Shown here: positions 52,741-62,261 of the stretch, piece after piece | Numbering within the stretch: position 1 is the stretch's first letter | Layout of the letters: every line of letters begins with the position of its first letter | NCBI GenBank assembly: GCA_965248805.1 | Contig: CBDFKJ010000009.1 | Coordinates: 558,001 to 622,000, forward strand | Direction of reading: 5' to 3' | Source: CBDFKJ01 sp965248805 | GTDB lineage: Bacteria > Pseudomonadota > Alphaproteobacteria > UBA6615 | Length of the DNA stretch: 64,000 bases | Position numbers and translations under genes: made by a program | The notes under the pieces: model-generated | Told to the model about the DNA's origin: nothing | Database searches by the model: none | The model's input: the letters and a program-made list of their open reading frames with translations, nothing else

Positions 52741-54030
52741 TCACTCCGCCTTCGACGGACCCTGTCGCTCGAGCTTCGTGCCGAAGCCGCGGCCCTTGAC
52801 GATGGCGTCGTCTCCGAACCTGTCCCGCACCGCGTCCACAGCCTTGTCGAGCTCGTTCTCGCCGACCCCCGCGCCGCCGAAGAGGTCGTCCTGGGCGACC
52901 CGCCCGGCATCGACGAGTTCGTGGGCGCCGATACCGATCAGGCGGAAGGCGCGACCGTTGGCCTCGCGGGCGAGCAAGGGCTCGGCGGTCTGGTACATCT
53001 CTTCCGCCGAACGTGTCGCGTTCTTCAGACGGCGGCTGCGGGTAATGATGCGGAAGTCGGCGGTCTTGAGTTTCAGAGTGACGCCCCGTCCGGCGATGCC
53101 GGCCTTCCTCATGCGCCGCGCCAGCGTCTCGGCAAGCTGCCAGAGGATCGGGCGCAATCTCTCGGCTTCGGCGATGTCGACATCCAGCGTGATCTCCGAG
53201 GACATGCTCTTGGCCTCGCTGTCAGGGTCGACCGGACGATCGTCCTCGCCCCGGCTGCACTTCGACAACCGGCGGCCGATCGTACCGTAGCGGGCAACGA
53301 GCTCGGTCTCGTCCAGGAGACTCAGATCACCGATCAGCGTGATGCCGTCGTTGGCCAGGCGCCGTCGCATGGCTTCGCCCACACCCCACAACAGTCCGAC
53401 CGGCTTGTCGGCGAGGAAGGCGGGGGCATCGGCCCGGCCGATCACCGCGAACCCGCGCGGCTTGTCCAGGTCCGAGGCTATCTTGGCGAGGAACTTGTTG
53501 TAGCTGAGGCCGATGGAGACGGTAATGAAAAGCTCCTTCTCCACCCGCTGCGCCAGCCCCGCCAGGGTCTCGGCCGGGCTGGCGCGATGAACGGACTCGG
53601 TGCCGGCGAGGTCCATGAATGCCTCGTCAATGGAGAGCGGCTCTACCAGGGGCGTCAGGCTCCCCATCATCGCGCGCACCTCGCGTCCTACAGCCGTGTA
53701 CTTCTTCATGTCGGGCGTAACGACGGTGGCGTCGGGACAGGCTTTCAGGGCCTGGTACATTGGCATCGCCGAGCGCACGCCATAGGCACGGGCGATGTAA
53801 CAGCAGGCGGCGACCACACCCCGGTGGCGGCCGCCGACGATCACCGGAACATCGCGCAGCTCCGGCCGATCGCGCTTCTCGATGGTGGCGTAGAACGCGT
53901 CGCAGTCCAGATGGGCGATGGCAAGTCGATGAAGCTCGTCGTGCCGCGCGATGCGCGACGATCCGCAGGCCGGACAGGTCGCGACACCGGGGGGCGACCG
54001 GCGGCCGCAATCACGGCACAGGGTATCCAC
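52741..54030 (-). CDS. dinB: DNA polymerase IV with N-terminal zinc ribbon
   Basis: The 429-residue Y-family polymerase starts at a GTG (54030). Residues 5-24 form a zinc ribbon (CRDCG and CPACG), as in many alphaproteobacterial DinB proteins. Catalytic motifs are HLDCDAFYATIEK and PLSIDEAFMDL; the fingers/palm segment GLSYNKFLAKIASDLDKP is intact. It performs translesion synthesis. It is unusual in location: it lies on the same strand between two damaged tail genes of a phage remnant, so it may have been phage cargo. Confidence 0.95.
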   Translation of the reverse strand: MDTLCRDCGRRSPPGVATCPACGSSRIARHDELHRLAIAHLDCDAFYATIEKRDRPELRDVPVIVGGRHRGVVAACCYIARAYGVRSAMPMYQALKACPDATVVTPDMKKYTAVGREVRAMMGSLTPLVEPLSIDEAFMDLAGTESVHRASPAETLAGLAQRVEKELFITVSIGLSYNKFLAKIASDLDKPRGFAVIGRADAPAFLADKPVGLLWGVGEAMRRRLANDGITLIGDLSLLDETELVARYGTIGRRLSKCSRGEDDRPVDPDSEAKSMSSEITLDVDIAEAERLRPILWQLAETLARRMRKAGIAGRGVTLKLKTADFRIITRSRRLKNATRSAEEMYQTAEPLLAREANGRAFRLIGIGAHELVDAGRVAQDDLFGGAGVGENELDKAVDAVRDRFGDDAIVKGRGFGTKLERQGPSKAE

Positions 54031-54175
54031 GAGACGATCATAGGATTGAAGTTGACCGTTGCGAAGAACTCGGTGCGCGAGCAGGTGTCATACTCAACTC
54101 AGCCCGCTTTGCCCGCCCTCGCATCGCCCCCTGCCTCACCGTGATCGCACCTGCCGCCCGATCGGGCCCGGCAGC

Positions 54176-54578
54176 CTACGAGATCAGCCATCGGCCGCGC
54201 GGGCGACGTTGAGCTGCCGCCGCAGCTTCACTTGCCGCACCAGCACGAACATCACGACGGTGCTGATGCCCTGCCGGTAGCGTCCCGATTTGGTGCGCCC
54301 GCCGCCCTTGGCTTGGCGGCCGACACGCCCAGTCTGGGGCGCTCACCCGCACCCTGTCGACCAAGCTCGCGGCATCGTGGCCTTTATTGACGTAGGTCTT
54401 GCCGCGCCAGGTGCGCGACAGCCTGGCCCCGAGCCCGGCGGAGCCCGCCTGCTTGCGCAAACTCCCCTTGAGGCCGTCTCCGGCGGCCTTGACGCCGCCC
54501 GGCACCGCGCGCTCGATCGCCACAGCTCGGCCTGCATGTCCGCTTCAGCGAGCCGGCCATGGTGGCGGTGAGCTTCAT
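54176..54578 (-). pseudogene. tail completion gene (homologue of 11629-12288), internally deleted
   Basis: The minus strand encodes MKLTATMAGSLK, then IERAVPGGVKAAGDGLKGSL and GLGARLSRTWRGKTYVNKG, matching the gene at 11629. After GHDAAS about 70 residues are missing and the frame is shifted before VDRVRVSA. Remains of the basic end continue to about 54180. Confidence 0.85.
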
Positions 54579-54725
54579 GCCGGACAGGCCTCGAGCGTCC
54601 AGATCAGCCGTTCCGCATCGCGCACCGGTTCGCCCTGGACGAGATAGTCCAGACGGCGTGGATGCGGGTCTCGGCGAAGCCGACGATCTCGTCGGGGCAT
54701 TCGGCGATCAACCAAACCTGCACCG
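54575..54725 (-). pseudogene. head-tail connector fragment (homologue of 11327-11632)
   Basis: The reverse strand shows PDEIVGFAETRIHA and, after a deletion, DYLVQGEPVRDAERLIWTLE, matching the gene at 11327. It precedes the tail completion remnant with the same four-base overlap as in the main prophage, so order is conserved. Confidence 0.8.
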
Positions 54726-54740
54726 ACTCCCTTCTTGCAT

Positions 54741-54989
54741 GCAGCTACCCCATCAGGGCGCCCGCCCGGTCTGACGCCCGGTCGCCGGGCGCTATTCCGC
54801 AACGCCGGGCTTCGCCCCGCCAAGCTCCACGGAGCCCGCCCTCCGCAAGCTCCGGGCGGGTCTCCGCCCATCCGGGTGACGCTCCCTGGCGCGGCGCCGG
54901 AGCCGGGGCTCCGGCATAAGGACGCCGCCCTGGCGGGCGGCGAACTTGGTTTGTTTCCCCTCTGCGCGCGGGTGGGCGGCGCGCCGTTC
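54741..54989. other. GC-rich stretch without a convincing gene
   Basis: About 250 bases between the connector fragment and IS630 copy D contain several short GC-rich inverted repeats (for example CGCCGGGC-type runs). They resemble sequence found upstream of plasmid ArdC genes; the stretch seems to continue beyond the IS at 55872. No frame looks coding. Confidence 0.4.
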
Positions 54990-54991
54990 TA

Positions 54992-55869
54992 GTGGATTGA
55001 TTCCAACGTTTGGAACCCTCGGTTTTGGGCTGCGATGATGTCGTCGGGGTCGGCTTTCCATATGAATGGCTGTGGGTTGGCCGCATTGTATTCGCGGACG
55101 AAGCGGTTGATTGCGGCCTGGAGATCGACGACGGAATGGAAGACGCCGTGCTTGAGCCGCCGCCGGGTGAGTTTTGCGAAGAAGCCCTCGACGGCATTGA
55201 GCCACGAGCAGGAGGTCGGTGTGAAGTGGAAAGTCCAGCGCGGATGGCGGGCGAGCCAGGCGCGGACCTTGTCCTTGTTGTGCGCCGCGTAGTTGTCGAC
55301 GATCGCGTGGATGGCCTTGTCCGCCGGCACCGTGCGCTCGATGCGGTTGAGGAAGCGGATGAACTCCTGATGGCGGTGGCGCTGCATGTTCTGGCCGATC
55401 ACCGTTCCGTCCAGAACGTTGAGCGCCGCAAACAGCGTGGTCGTGCCGTGCCGTTTGTAGTCATGGTGCCGGCGCGTCCCTTCTTCATCGGCAGACCGGC
55501 GGTCGAGCGCCTGGATCTGTGACTTCTCATCGATCGACAACACCACCGCATGGGCCGGCGGGTCGACATACAGGCCGACGATATCGGTGAGTTTCTCGGC
55601 GAAGGCAGGGTCGGTCGACAGCTTGAAGTTGCGCCAGCGGTGCGGGCTGAGACCGTGAGCCTTCCAGATCGCCTGCACCGTCGAGGCGGCAATACCGGCC
55701 GCCCTGGCGATCGCGCGCAACGTCCAGTGGGTCGCCTCAAACGGCGGCGGTTGCTGCGTCAGGCGCACGATCTCGGCGACACGATCGAGCGGGACCGGCG
55801 CCTTGCCGGTCGCATACCACAGCAAAATACGGAATCCCAATTCGGACTCTTTCGTTCCGATCCCTCCAC
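54992..55869 (-). mobile_element. IS630-family deletion derivative, copy D
   Basis: The 878-bp element has the same 256-bp deletion as copies B and C but only one CCATGAC unit, so its transposase remnant is one open frame. TA flanks it at 54990-54991 and 55870-55871. Its variant end (reverse complement GTGGAGGGATCGG) matches copy C. Confidence 0.92.
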
Positions 55870-56037
55870 TAGGCCCGCCGCGGCGCCACCGCAACCCGGC
55901 AAGCCGGGTCCTCCAGTCGTTCCTCCTTGCGGCCCTTCGGGTGCGGACCGCCTCTCCCGGCGGGCCTGCCAGGCGCTCTTCGCCGCCCACCCCCGCTCCG
56001 GGGGAAACATGGCGATTTTGACGGAGGGACAACCCAT

Positions 56038-56943
56038 GGCACCGAGCACGCGACCCACCATCTACCGCGAGGTCACCGACCGGATCATAGGCGAACTTGA
56101 ACAAGGCCGCGTCCCTTGGGTGCAGCCCTGGCGCGCGCCCGGCACCGCAACCCCGCTCGGCCTGCCGAAGAACGGAGAGACCGGAAACACCTATTCCGGG
56201 ATCAATATTTTGCTGCTGTGGGGCGCGGCGATCGCGGGCGGGCGCAGCGCCCAGACCTGGATCACCTACCGCCAGGCGAAGCGCCTCGGCGGCCTGTCAC
56301 CAAGGGCGAGAAGGGAACCACCGTTGTCTATGCCGACCGTTTCGTCCCCGAGAAAGAGCGAAAGCGCGCCGAGCAAGCGGGCGAGGAAGCGAACGCCGTT
56401 CCCTTCCTCAAACGCTAAACGGTGTTCAACATCGCCCAGTGCGAAGGCCTGCCCGCGCGGCTCACCGAGACCGCCGAGCCCGCGCCGGAACGCGAGACCG
56501 TCCCCCGAGCCGAAGCCCTGATCGCGGCCACCGGCGCGGATTTCCGCATCGGCGGCGACCGTGCCTTCTTTTCGATTTCCGGCGACTTCATCCAGGTGCC
56601 GCCGCAACCGGCCTTCTTCCGGCAGATCGATTACTACCGCACCTGCTTTCACGAGCTCGGCCACTGGACCGGCCACGAGAGCCGCCTTGCCCGGCAATTC
56701 GGCAAGCGCTTCGGCAGTCAGGCCTACGCGCGCGAGGAACTGGTCGCCGAGATGGCGTCCGCCTTCGTCTGCGCGGGCCTCGATATCACACCGAGCGTGC
56801 GCCACGCCGACTATCTCGCCTCCTGGCTCGACGTGCTGCGCGCGGACGACAAGGCGATCTTCTCCGCCGCCTCGCACGCTTCGAAGGCCGCCGATTTCAT
56901 TCTCGATTGCGAGACCGCCGGGGCGGCGAGGGTCGCGGCATGA
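56038..56943 (+). pseudogene. ArdC-like antirestriction protein (DUF1738), two lesions
   Basis: The frame opens RPTIYREVTDRIIGELEQGR and TYSGINILLLWGAAIAGG, the ssDNA-binding part of ArdC. After AKRLGG a one-base deletion shifts the frame to VTKGEKGTTVVYADRFVP. That frame ends at a TAA after PFLKR where the family has a Tyr codon. Beyond it TVFNIAQCEGLPARL continues to the metalloprotease-like motif CFHELGHWTGH. Intact relatives protect incoming plasmid or phage DNA from restriction. Confidence 0.85.
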
Positions 56944-57130
56944 GCCGCGATCCGCGCGCCCACCCTGAGACCGAGCCGACGCCCGAAGGCCCGCAGATGC
57001 TGATCGGCGGCGTGCGCCCGATCACCGGGCGCGACCGCCTCGCGCTCCGCGCCGCCGCGCCCATGCGGCCCGTCAAACCGCAACAGCCGTGCGATCTCGG
57101 CCTGTTCGACGAGGGGGCACGCAACTACCT
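56940..57130 (+). pseudogene. small plasmid/phage-type protein cut by IS5 copy 3
   Basis: The ATG overlaps the ArdC stop. The frame reads MSRDPRAHPETEPTPEGPQM, then PVKPQQPCDLGLFDEGARNY, an end typical of small proteins coupled to ArdC genes. IS5 copy 3 is inserted near its 3' end with an ACCT duplication, so only the last few codons are affected. Confidence 0.65.
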
Positions 57131-58420
57131 GGAGACCTCCAACAACCGGGGGATTTGACGAAGATTTTGGTGTGCTGTCCGACTTTCGCTGAGATCGGCG
57201 GTGTTGACGTCCGCAACCATCCGCCGTTTCGTTCTCGGCGGAGGGTTTTGGCGCTATTCAGGCGGACTCATACCATGGCGGCCCTGCGCTCATGGAAGAT
57301 CAGACGCTGGAAATTGTAAGCCAGGTTGGCGAGGCCGATCTTGGCCTCCGCCCGCTTGAGCCCGATGGTACGGATGAAAAGGCCCATGCGATCCTTCTGC
57401 TGGGCGAAGACGTGCTCCACATGCGCACGGACCGCTGACTTGCGGGCATTGGCCTGGGCGGTCGCCTTGGGCATGGCCCGGCCCGGCGGCTTCTTGCGGT
57501 GGATGTGGGAGACCCGACCCTTGCCGGCCAGCCACGCCTCGTTGGCCTTCGAGCGATAGGCGCTGTCAGCCCACACGCCGGCGGCCAGATTGTCGCCGGT
57601 GACGAGCTGACGCAACATCTTGCCGTCATGGCGGGCGGCATCGGTCACAGCCGAGCTGCGGATGAAGCCGTAGGCCCGATCGATGACGACATGATTCTTG
57701 TAGCCGAACACCGGGATCGCGATGTCGGGCATGCGCCGTTGCGACCCGGCGGGGTTCTTGCGCCGCCCGGTCTTCACCGTCCACCGCGCATCCGTGTCCT
57801 TCTGCGCCGCCTTGGCTGGCTGATCGGGCCAGACCTCGGACGCGCTCTTGCCCGCCTTGATCGCCCGCTTCTCGTCATCGCTGTGGCGCTGCTTGGGCGC
57901 CGATACCAACGTCGCATCGACGATCTGCCCGCCCATCGCCAGATAGCCGCACCGGCGCAATTCGCCATCGAAGGCGGCAAACAGCTTATCCATCGCCCCG
58001 GCCCGGACCAGACGCTCGCGAAAGGTCCATATGGTGTTGCGGTCCGGCGTCGGCGCTCCGAGATCGAAGCCTAGGAAGCGAAGCCAGCTCAAGCGATCGC
58101 GGATCAGAAACTCCATCCGCTCGTCACTCACCGTGTGCCGCGCGGCCAGGATCAGAACCTTGAGCATCGCCACCGCATCGTAGGCCGGGCGGCCACCTTT
58201 CGATCCGTCCGAATAGCCCAGCGCCGCCTCAAGCGGCGCGCGGAAAATCTTGAAGTCGACGACCTTTGCCAGCACCTCCAACGGATCACCCGTCGCCGAA
58301 AGCTTTCGAAGATGATCCGGTAAGCCGAACAGACCAGCCTGCCTCATCAATACCTCCTCAAACCGAACCGCCGTAGAGAATCACAACGAGGCAAAATTCA
58401 CGAGGTAAATGGAGGCGTCC
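57131..58420 (-). mobile_element. IS5-family element, copy 3 (intact)
   Basis: The 1290-bp element has imperfect inverted ends (GGAGACCTCCAACAACC and, on the other strand, GGACGCCTCCATTTACC). A four-base duplication ACCT flanks it (57127-57130, 58421-58424). It encodes a complete transposase and is the reference for the damaged copies 1 and 2. Confidence 0.93.
57268..58350 (-). CDS. IS5-family transposase (copy 3, intact)
   Basis: The 360-residue protein has the normal N-terminus (MRQAGLFGLPDHLRKLSATG, LEVLAKVVDFKIFRAPLEAA). The DDE region has its first Asp in GGQIVDATLVSAP, the second in AGVWADSAYRSKA, and the Glu in AHVEHVFAQQKDRM. No lesion is visible, so it could move its damaged relatives. 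Confidence 0.93.
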   Translation of the reverse strand: MMRQAGLFGLPDHLRKLSATGDPLEVLAKVVDFKIFRAPLEAALGYSDGSKGGRPAYDAVAMLKVLILAARHTVSDERMEFLIRDRLSWLRFLGFDLGAPTPDRNTIWTFRERLVRAGAMDKLFAAFDGELRRCGYLAMGGQIVDATLVSAPKQRHSDDEKRAIKAGKSASEVWPDQPAKAAQKDTDARWTVKTGRRKNPAGSQRRMPDIAIPVFGYKNHVVIDRAYGFIRSSAVTDAARHDGKMLRQLVTGDNLAAGVWADSAYRSKANEAWLAGKGRVSHIHRKKPPGRAMPKATAQANARKSAVRAHVEHVFAQQKDRMGLFIRTIGLKRAEAKIGLANLAYNFQRLIFHERRAAMV

Positions 58421-58750
58421 ACCTTTACCGAACAGTCTTTTCGGTTCCTACGCCGAGAGCTCAGCATGCTGCTGTAAACGGCTAGAAACGGTCCAATTCG
58501 TTCAAATAAAGACCACGTCCGGAGTTCGTTGATTCACGTCTGCTTATCCCCCAGCAGCAGAAATGCCCGGCGATACCGCGTTTTGGTAATTTTTGACCGA
58601 ACTGAGACATCAAGGAAGCGGGGGTCGATGCGGTCGTCGTCCTTTACTAAATATACGGCACGAACCGGAACGTATCGAGAGCCTCCATGAGCCTTTGAGA
58701 TTATACTTCCGGGTTCTAGTTAGGCGAGGACGCAAAGGCGCATTGGACAA
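58421..58750. other. 330-base intergenic stretch
   Basis: The stretch is more AT-rich than its surroundings and has no credible frame. It includes TTTACTAAATATACGG and TTGAGATTATACTTCC, either of which could hold a promoter for the rhomboid gene. The first bases are the continuation of the gene cut by IS5 copy 3. Confidence 0.4.
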
Positions 58751-59314
58751 ATGGAGGCCGTCAAGAAAAATTTTGCGCCGCTCACGCTCTTCATCGCGGC
58801 CATATGGGTCGTGGAGGCCGTGAACTTCTTTCTCGACCATGGGCTCACGTCTTGGGGAATTCTGCCGCGCCAGGCGCGCGGGCTGATTGGGATACCGCTC
58901 GCGCCGTTTCTGCATGCCGGGCTGTGGCATGCCGCGTCCAACACCTTGCCGCTGCTCATCTTAGGCAGCCTGATGCTAATCGGTGGCCGGGCACGGTTCT
59001 GGACGATCACGACAGGGGTCGTCCTGCTGGGCGGGTTTCTTGTCTGGCTGTTCGCCCGCACCGCGCTGCATGTCGGTGCCAGCGGATTGGTGTTCGGCTA
59101 TTTCGGTGCCTTACTGGCCCGCGCCTACTTCGAACGCAGCCTGCTCGCCATCGCCATCGCCTGCGCGACGATGATCCTGTATGGCGGCATGCTATGGGGC
59201 ATCCTGCCGCTCCGCAGTTACATCTCGTTCGAAGGCCACCTCTTCGGACTGGTGGCCGGCATCGTCATGGCGTGGCTAAGCCACCGCTATCAGCCGCAAC
59301 CGAGAAGCCGTTAA
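58751..59314 (+). CDS. rhomboid-family intramembrane serine protease
   Basis: The 187-residue protein has six hydrophobic segments. Rhomboid motifs are HAASNTLPLLILG (oxyanion Asn), the nucleophile Ser in HVGASGLVFGYFG and the catalytic His in SFEGHLFGLVAG. It cleaves membrane proteins within the bilayer. It is convergent with the DUF1190 gene, overlapping by four bases at the ends. Confidence 0.92.
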   Translation: MEAVKKNFAPLTLFIAAIWVVEAVNFFLDHGLTSWGILPRQARGLIGIPLAPFLHAGLWHAASNTLPLLILGSLMLIGGRARFWTITTGVVLLGGFLVWLFARTALHVGASGLVFGYFGALLARAYFERSLLAIAIACATMILYGGMLWGILPLRSYISFEGHLFGLVAGIVMAWLSHRYQPQPRSR

Positions 59315-59835
59315 CTCGACGAGCTGGTCGCGCGCACACCGAACCCACCACGGGAAACCGTGCGGGTCCTGGCCTTGGGCTGACTGGTCTGCGATTGCGC
59401 GACCATGGCGCGCCCATCCGCTGACGCGTTGCCAATGCGGCCATTGCCCGCCGTGTAGAAAGTGTTTGGATCAGACCGTGGCCGGTAGAGCGGCTGTGAA
59501 TAAACGTTCGAACCCATCCGGGGCGCCAGCATGTAACCCATCATGAAGGGCAACCATACCGAGCCGCCCGAAGATGTCCGTTGCTGATAACAGCGATTGT
59601 ACCCGAAATCGGCGTTGCAGTTTCCGGCGTCCGCGTAGCGCGGCGCGGACTTCTCATGCACTTCCTTGGCCTTGGCGAATTCGGCCTCACAGGTTGCCGC
59701 GTCATGCACGCCGGCATTGATGCAGGCGTCCACGGTAGGATAGGTAAGCACTTCCTCTTCCACCTCGCCGCAGGCGGCAAGGGTGAGTGCACTTGCGGCG
59801 AGAAGCGCCAGTTTAAATTTTGTCGCGCGTTTCAT
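59311..59835 (-). CDS. DUF1190 lipoprotein (YjfM/YgiB-like)
   Basis: The 174-residue product starts at 59835 after AAAGGAAAACG. A lipoprotein signal ends in LTLAACGE, with the lipidated Cys near residue 22. The core is YPTVDACINAGVHDAATCEA, then RYADAGNCNADFGYNRCYQ, diagnostic of DUF1190; the C-terminus is Ser/Arg-rich. It is the last gene of a minus-strand operon of envelope genes. Confidence 0.88.
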   Translation of the reverse strand: MKRATKFKLALLAASALTLAACGEVEEEVLTYPTVDACINAGVHDAATCEAEFAKAKEVHEKSAPRYADAGNCNADFGYNRCYQQRTSSGGSVWLPFMMGYMLAPRMGSNVYSQPLYRPRSDPNTFYTAGNGRIGNASADGRAMVAQSQTSQPKARTRTVSRGGFGVRATSSSS

Positions 59836-59852
59836 CTGAGCGTTTTCCTTTC

Positions 59853-60266
59853 TCAGACCGTCATACTGGCCGCATTGAGAATACCGGCCGTAAAGGACAC
59901 GGCGCCCAACCAAATGCCGGCGGCGATTTCGCCGTCCTCGATGCGCTGCGAGACTCGCGGCATGGGCATGCGGACGAGAAAATAGGCGACGATCTGAACC
60001 ACCATCGCGACCACGCCCCAGAGCACCAGATCGAGAAGCGACAGCGCATGCAGCATGACACTGGCCAGCGGCAGCGCAAATCCGATCACGGCACCCGCGA
60101 ACGCGATCGCGGCCGGAATCGAATTATTCTTAATCAGCGCGATTTCGTTATGCCGCGTGGTCTGCCAGTACACAAAGATGAACAGGGTCGTCAGACCTGC
60201 CGCGACGCCGAAATAGGCGAGAAAATCCAGCAGACTGGGGACGAATCCGACAAATATCTCGCTCAT
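59853..60266 (-). CDS. DUF350 membrane protein (YjfL-like)
   Basis: The 137-residue protein has four membrane segments arranged as two related pairs (LLDFLAYFGVAAGLTTLFIF; IPAAIAFAGAVIGFALPLAS), the DUF350 pattern. RHNEIALIKNNSIPAAIAFA is the conserved loop. It is usually encoded beside DUF1190 and DUF2491 genes, as here. Confidence 0.9.
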   Translation of the reverse strand: MSEIFVGFVPSLLDFLAYFGVAAGLTTLFIFVYWQTTRHNEIALIKNNSIPAAIAFAGAVIGFALPLASVMLHALSLLDLVLWGVVAMVVQIVAYFLVRMPMPRVSQRIEDGEIAAGIWLGAVSFTAGILNAASMTV

Positions 60267-60338
60267 TTGAAACTCCTAAAGGGGATCTGGTTCTCAACCG
60301 GCTTCGTTTGATTATGCAGCATCGCGCGGTTGCATCGG

Positions 60339-61031
60339 CTAGATTATTTTCAATGTCGCCAATTCCAGGTCGACGCCGATCATGACCTCGACTGTCTTCT
60401 CATTATCATAGGATTCGGCGGAAACGAGAAGATACTCATTCTTTTTTCCCTCTTCGAGGTTCCGGCCATAGAGCATCGCCTTGTGATGGATCTCGTCATG
60501 TTCGTCCGATTCAGGGTCTTCATAAACGAACTCGTTGTACGCCACCGGTTCGGCGTAGCCCGCCGCGTCATCAAACCAGATGCGCTCATATTCGGTCCCG
60601 TCATCGAGGGTGAATGTCGGTTGGCCAATCTTGCCGCCCTTCGCCGTCCACTGCGCCCACTCGCCTTCGCCCGTTGGGTAGTGACTCTTGAACGGCGTGA
60701 AGAGCGTAATCTCCTCGACATGCTGATCTTCCACGCCATTGTTGGTGAGGACCTGAACCATGGCGTCATTGGCGGCATAGTAGCGGTGCACATAGCCGCC
60801 ATCGCCCAGTTCGATATAGCCCTGGGCGGCAATGATCATGGTTTCTTCCGGCAACGGCATGTGCAGATCGTCCGCATGCATGCGCAGGGGCAGCGTATCG
60901 ATATCGACCGCCGCGCCAATCCGCAGGTTATAGGGAGTCGCGAACTCGTCTTCCTCTTCGTCTTTGGAAAACTTTTCCTTCAATTCCTTCGCCCCACTCT
61001 TGAAGAGCGACTTCATCGCATTGCCGAGCAT
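60339..61031 (-). CDS. DUF2491 protein (YjfK-like)
   Basis: The 230-residue cytoplasmic-looking protein contains a charged N-terminal stretch (KELKEKFSKDEEEDEF) and the family core (AAQGYIELGDGGYVHRYYAA, then WFDDAAGYAEPVAYNEFVY). It shares its operon with the DUF350, DUF1190 and channel genes. Its biochemical role is unknown. Confidence 0.88.
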   Translation of the reverse strand: MLGNAMKSLFKSGAKELKEKFSKDEEEDEFATPYNLRIGAAVDIDTLPLRMHADDLHMPLPEETMIIAAQGYIELGDGGYVHRYYAANDAMVQVLTNNGVEDQHVEEITLFTPFKSHYPTGEGEWAQWTAKGGKIGQPTFTLDDGTEYERIWFDDAAGYAEPVAYNEFVYEDPESDEHDEIHHKAMLYGRNLEEGKKNEYLLVSAESYDNEKTVEVMIGVDLELATLKII

Positions 61032-61068
61032 GCTGCCTCCGTAAGTTCCGTGTTCGTCTGGCTTGCCG

Positions 61069-62127
61069 TCACGCGCTCAACGCGGACCAGTCAATGTCGC
61101 TGGGTTCGATCCGCCGCGCCGCCATGAAATAGAGGATCGCTCCTGGGTTGATCCTTTGATCCGATGGCGCATTCAGGATCAAATCGTCCCCAAGCGCGGT
61201 TTCGGCCATGCCAAACAGTGTTACATCATGTTGGGTCTTTAACGCCGTAAACAACGGTCCGTATCGTACCTCTCCAATATCCTTGGGCACGGTGAGACTG
61301 AATTGCGTTGGTCCTTCCAGGGTCGAGAGCAATTGACGTTGCACGCGGCTGGAGCCGGGATCCTGCGCCGAGCGCACCATCAACTCGATCGACAGGGAGA
61401 TATTGCATTCCGCATGCGGACAATGTGCGTGTAGCAGATCGGCGAAACTCCGCTGTTCGAAATAAACGACCATATGCGCTTCGGCGTTGACCGCCGACGC
61501 GCCGAGCGCCGCGGCAAGCGTTTCGCTATCGTTCTCCCCCAAGACGATAATATAGGCCGCTTGGACAACGGCGGCGCGGCGCAGCAGGTCCGGCGTGTTC
61601 AACGCCGGCGCGCGGACATAGCGCACCTGATCAGGCATCGGGTTTTCGAGGGTTCCCGCAGCGCACAAGATGATCTCTCGATCGCCCTCGCCGGTGTCAC
61701 CGCGAATATGCTCGACCATGCGCTCGGTCTTCGCGCCGGACCAGCCAAGGATAACGATGTGGTCGCTCAATTCTTCGTAGTTCGCTAATCCAAGCATTCT
61801 TTTCCTCCATCTCCCGGAGACGAGCTGGACGATTTTGGCGATAATCGTCGTAAACAGCGCGATACCGCCCGGCATGATCCATAGAACAGTGACCAGCCGG
61901 CCCGCCGCGCTGCCCGGGGAATAATCGCCATACCCGACGGTTGTCGCCGTCGTGGCGTAAAAATACCAAAAAATATTGGCGCCAGCGATTTCCTCACCGC
62001 CGATTACATCCAAAGCCATCCATGACAGGGCGAAGTGGGCTGCCGTCATGAGACAAACGACGTCCCAGCCTAGCCCCGAAATCCTGACATACAGACGCTT
62101 GGTCAGCCTTGATAGAATTATGTGCAT
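61069..62127 (-). CDS. two-helix potassium channel with RCK/TrkA-N domains
   Basis: The 352-residue protein has one membrane helix (VVCLMTAAHFALSWMAL), a pore loop with selectivity filter TTVGYGDYSP, and a second helix (IMPGGIALFTTIIAKIVQLV). A TrkA-N-type regulatory domain follows (DHIVILGWSGAKTERMVEHI, IIVLGENDSETLAAALGAS). It likely controls K+ or membrane potential. It is the first gene of the minus-strand operon, divergent from the DUF2170/PspA arm. Confidence 0.9.
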   Translation of the reverse strand: MHIILSRLTKRLYVRISGLGWDVVCLMTAAHFALSWMALDVIGGEEIAGANIFWYFYATTATTVGYGDYSPGSAAGRLVTVLWIMPGGIALFTTIIAKIVQLVSGRWRKRMLGLANYEELSDHIVILGWSGAKTERMVEHIRGDTGEGDREIILCAAGTLENPMPDQVRYVRAPALNTPDLLRRAAVVQAAYIIVLGENDSETLAAALGASAVNAEAHMVVYFEQRSFADLLHAHCPHAECNISLSIELMVRSAQDPGSSRVQRQLLSTLEGPTQFSLTVPKDIGEVRYGPLFTALKTQHDVTLFGMAETALGDDLILNAPSDQRINPGAILYFMAARRIEPSDIDWSALSA

Positions 62128-62261
62128 TCGAGACAGCCGCCGGGAAATTCTCGCCCCATCCGGCCAAGATCATAGGGCGAAGCGTATTCCAATGGGTACA
62201 AACTTTCCTATCTTCATGGTGACGCGCCATATTATCCGATTTTCCCTTGAAAGCAATATTG

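Noticed and set aside
54989..56104. 371-residue transposase with a long novel N-terminus
   Set aside because: The first about 80 residues are antisense to the ArdC gene start and GC-rich flank; the real element begins at 55869.
59459..59570. Small basic frames in the DUF1190 region
   Set aside because: They overlap the confident DUF1190 gene in antisense and lack ribosome-binding sites.
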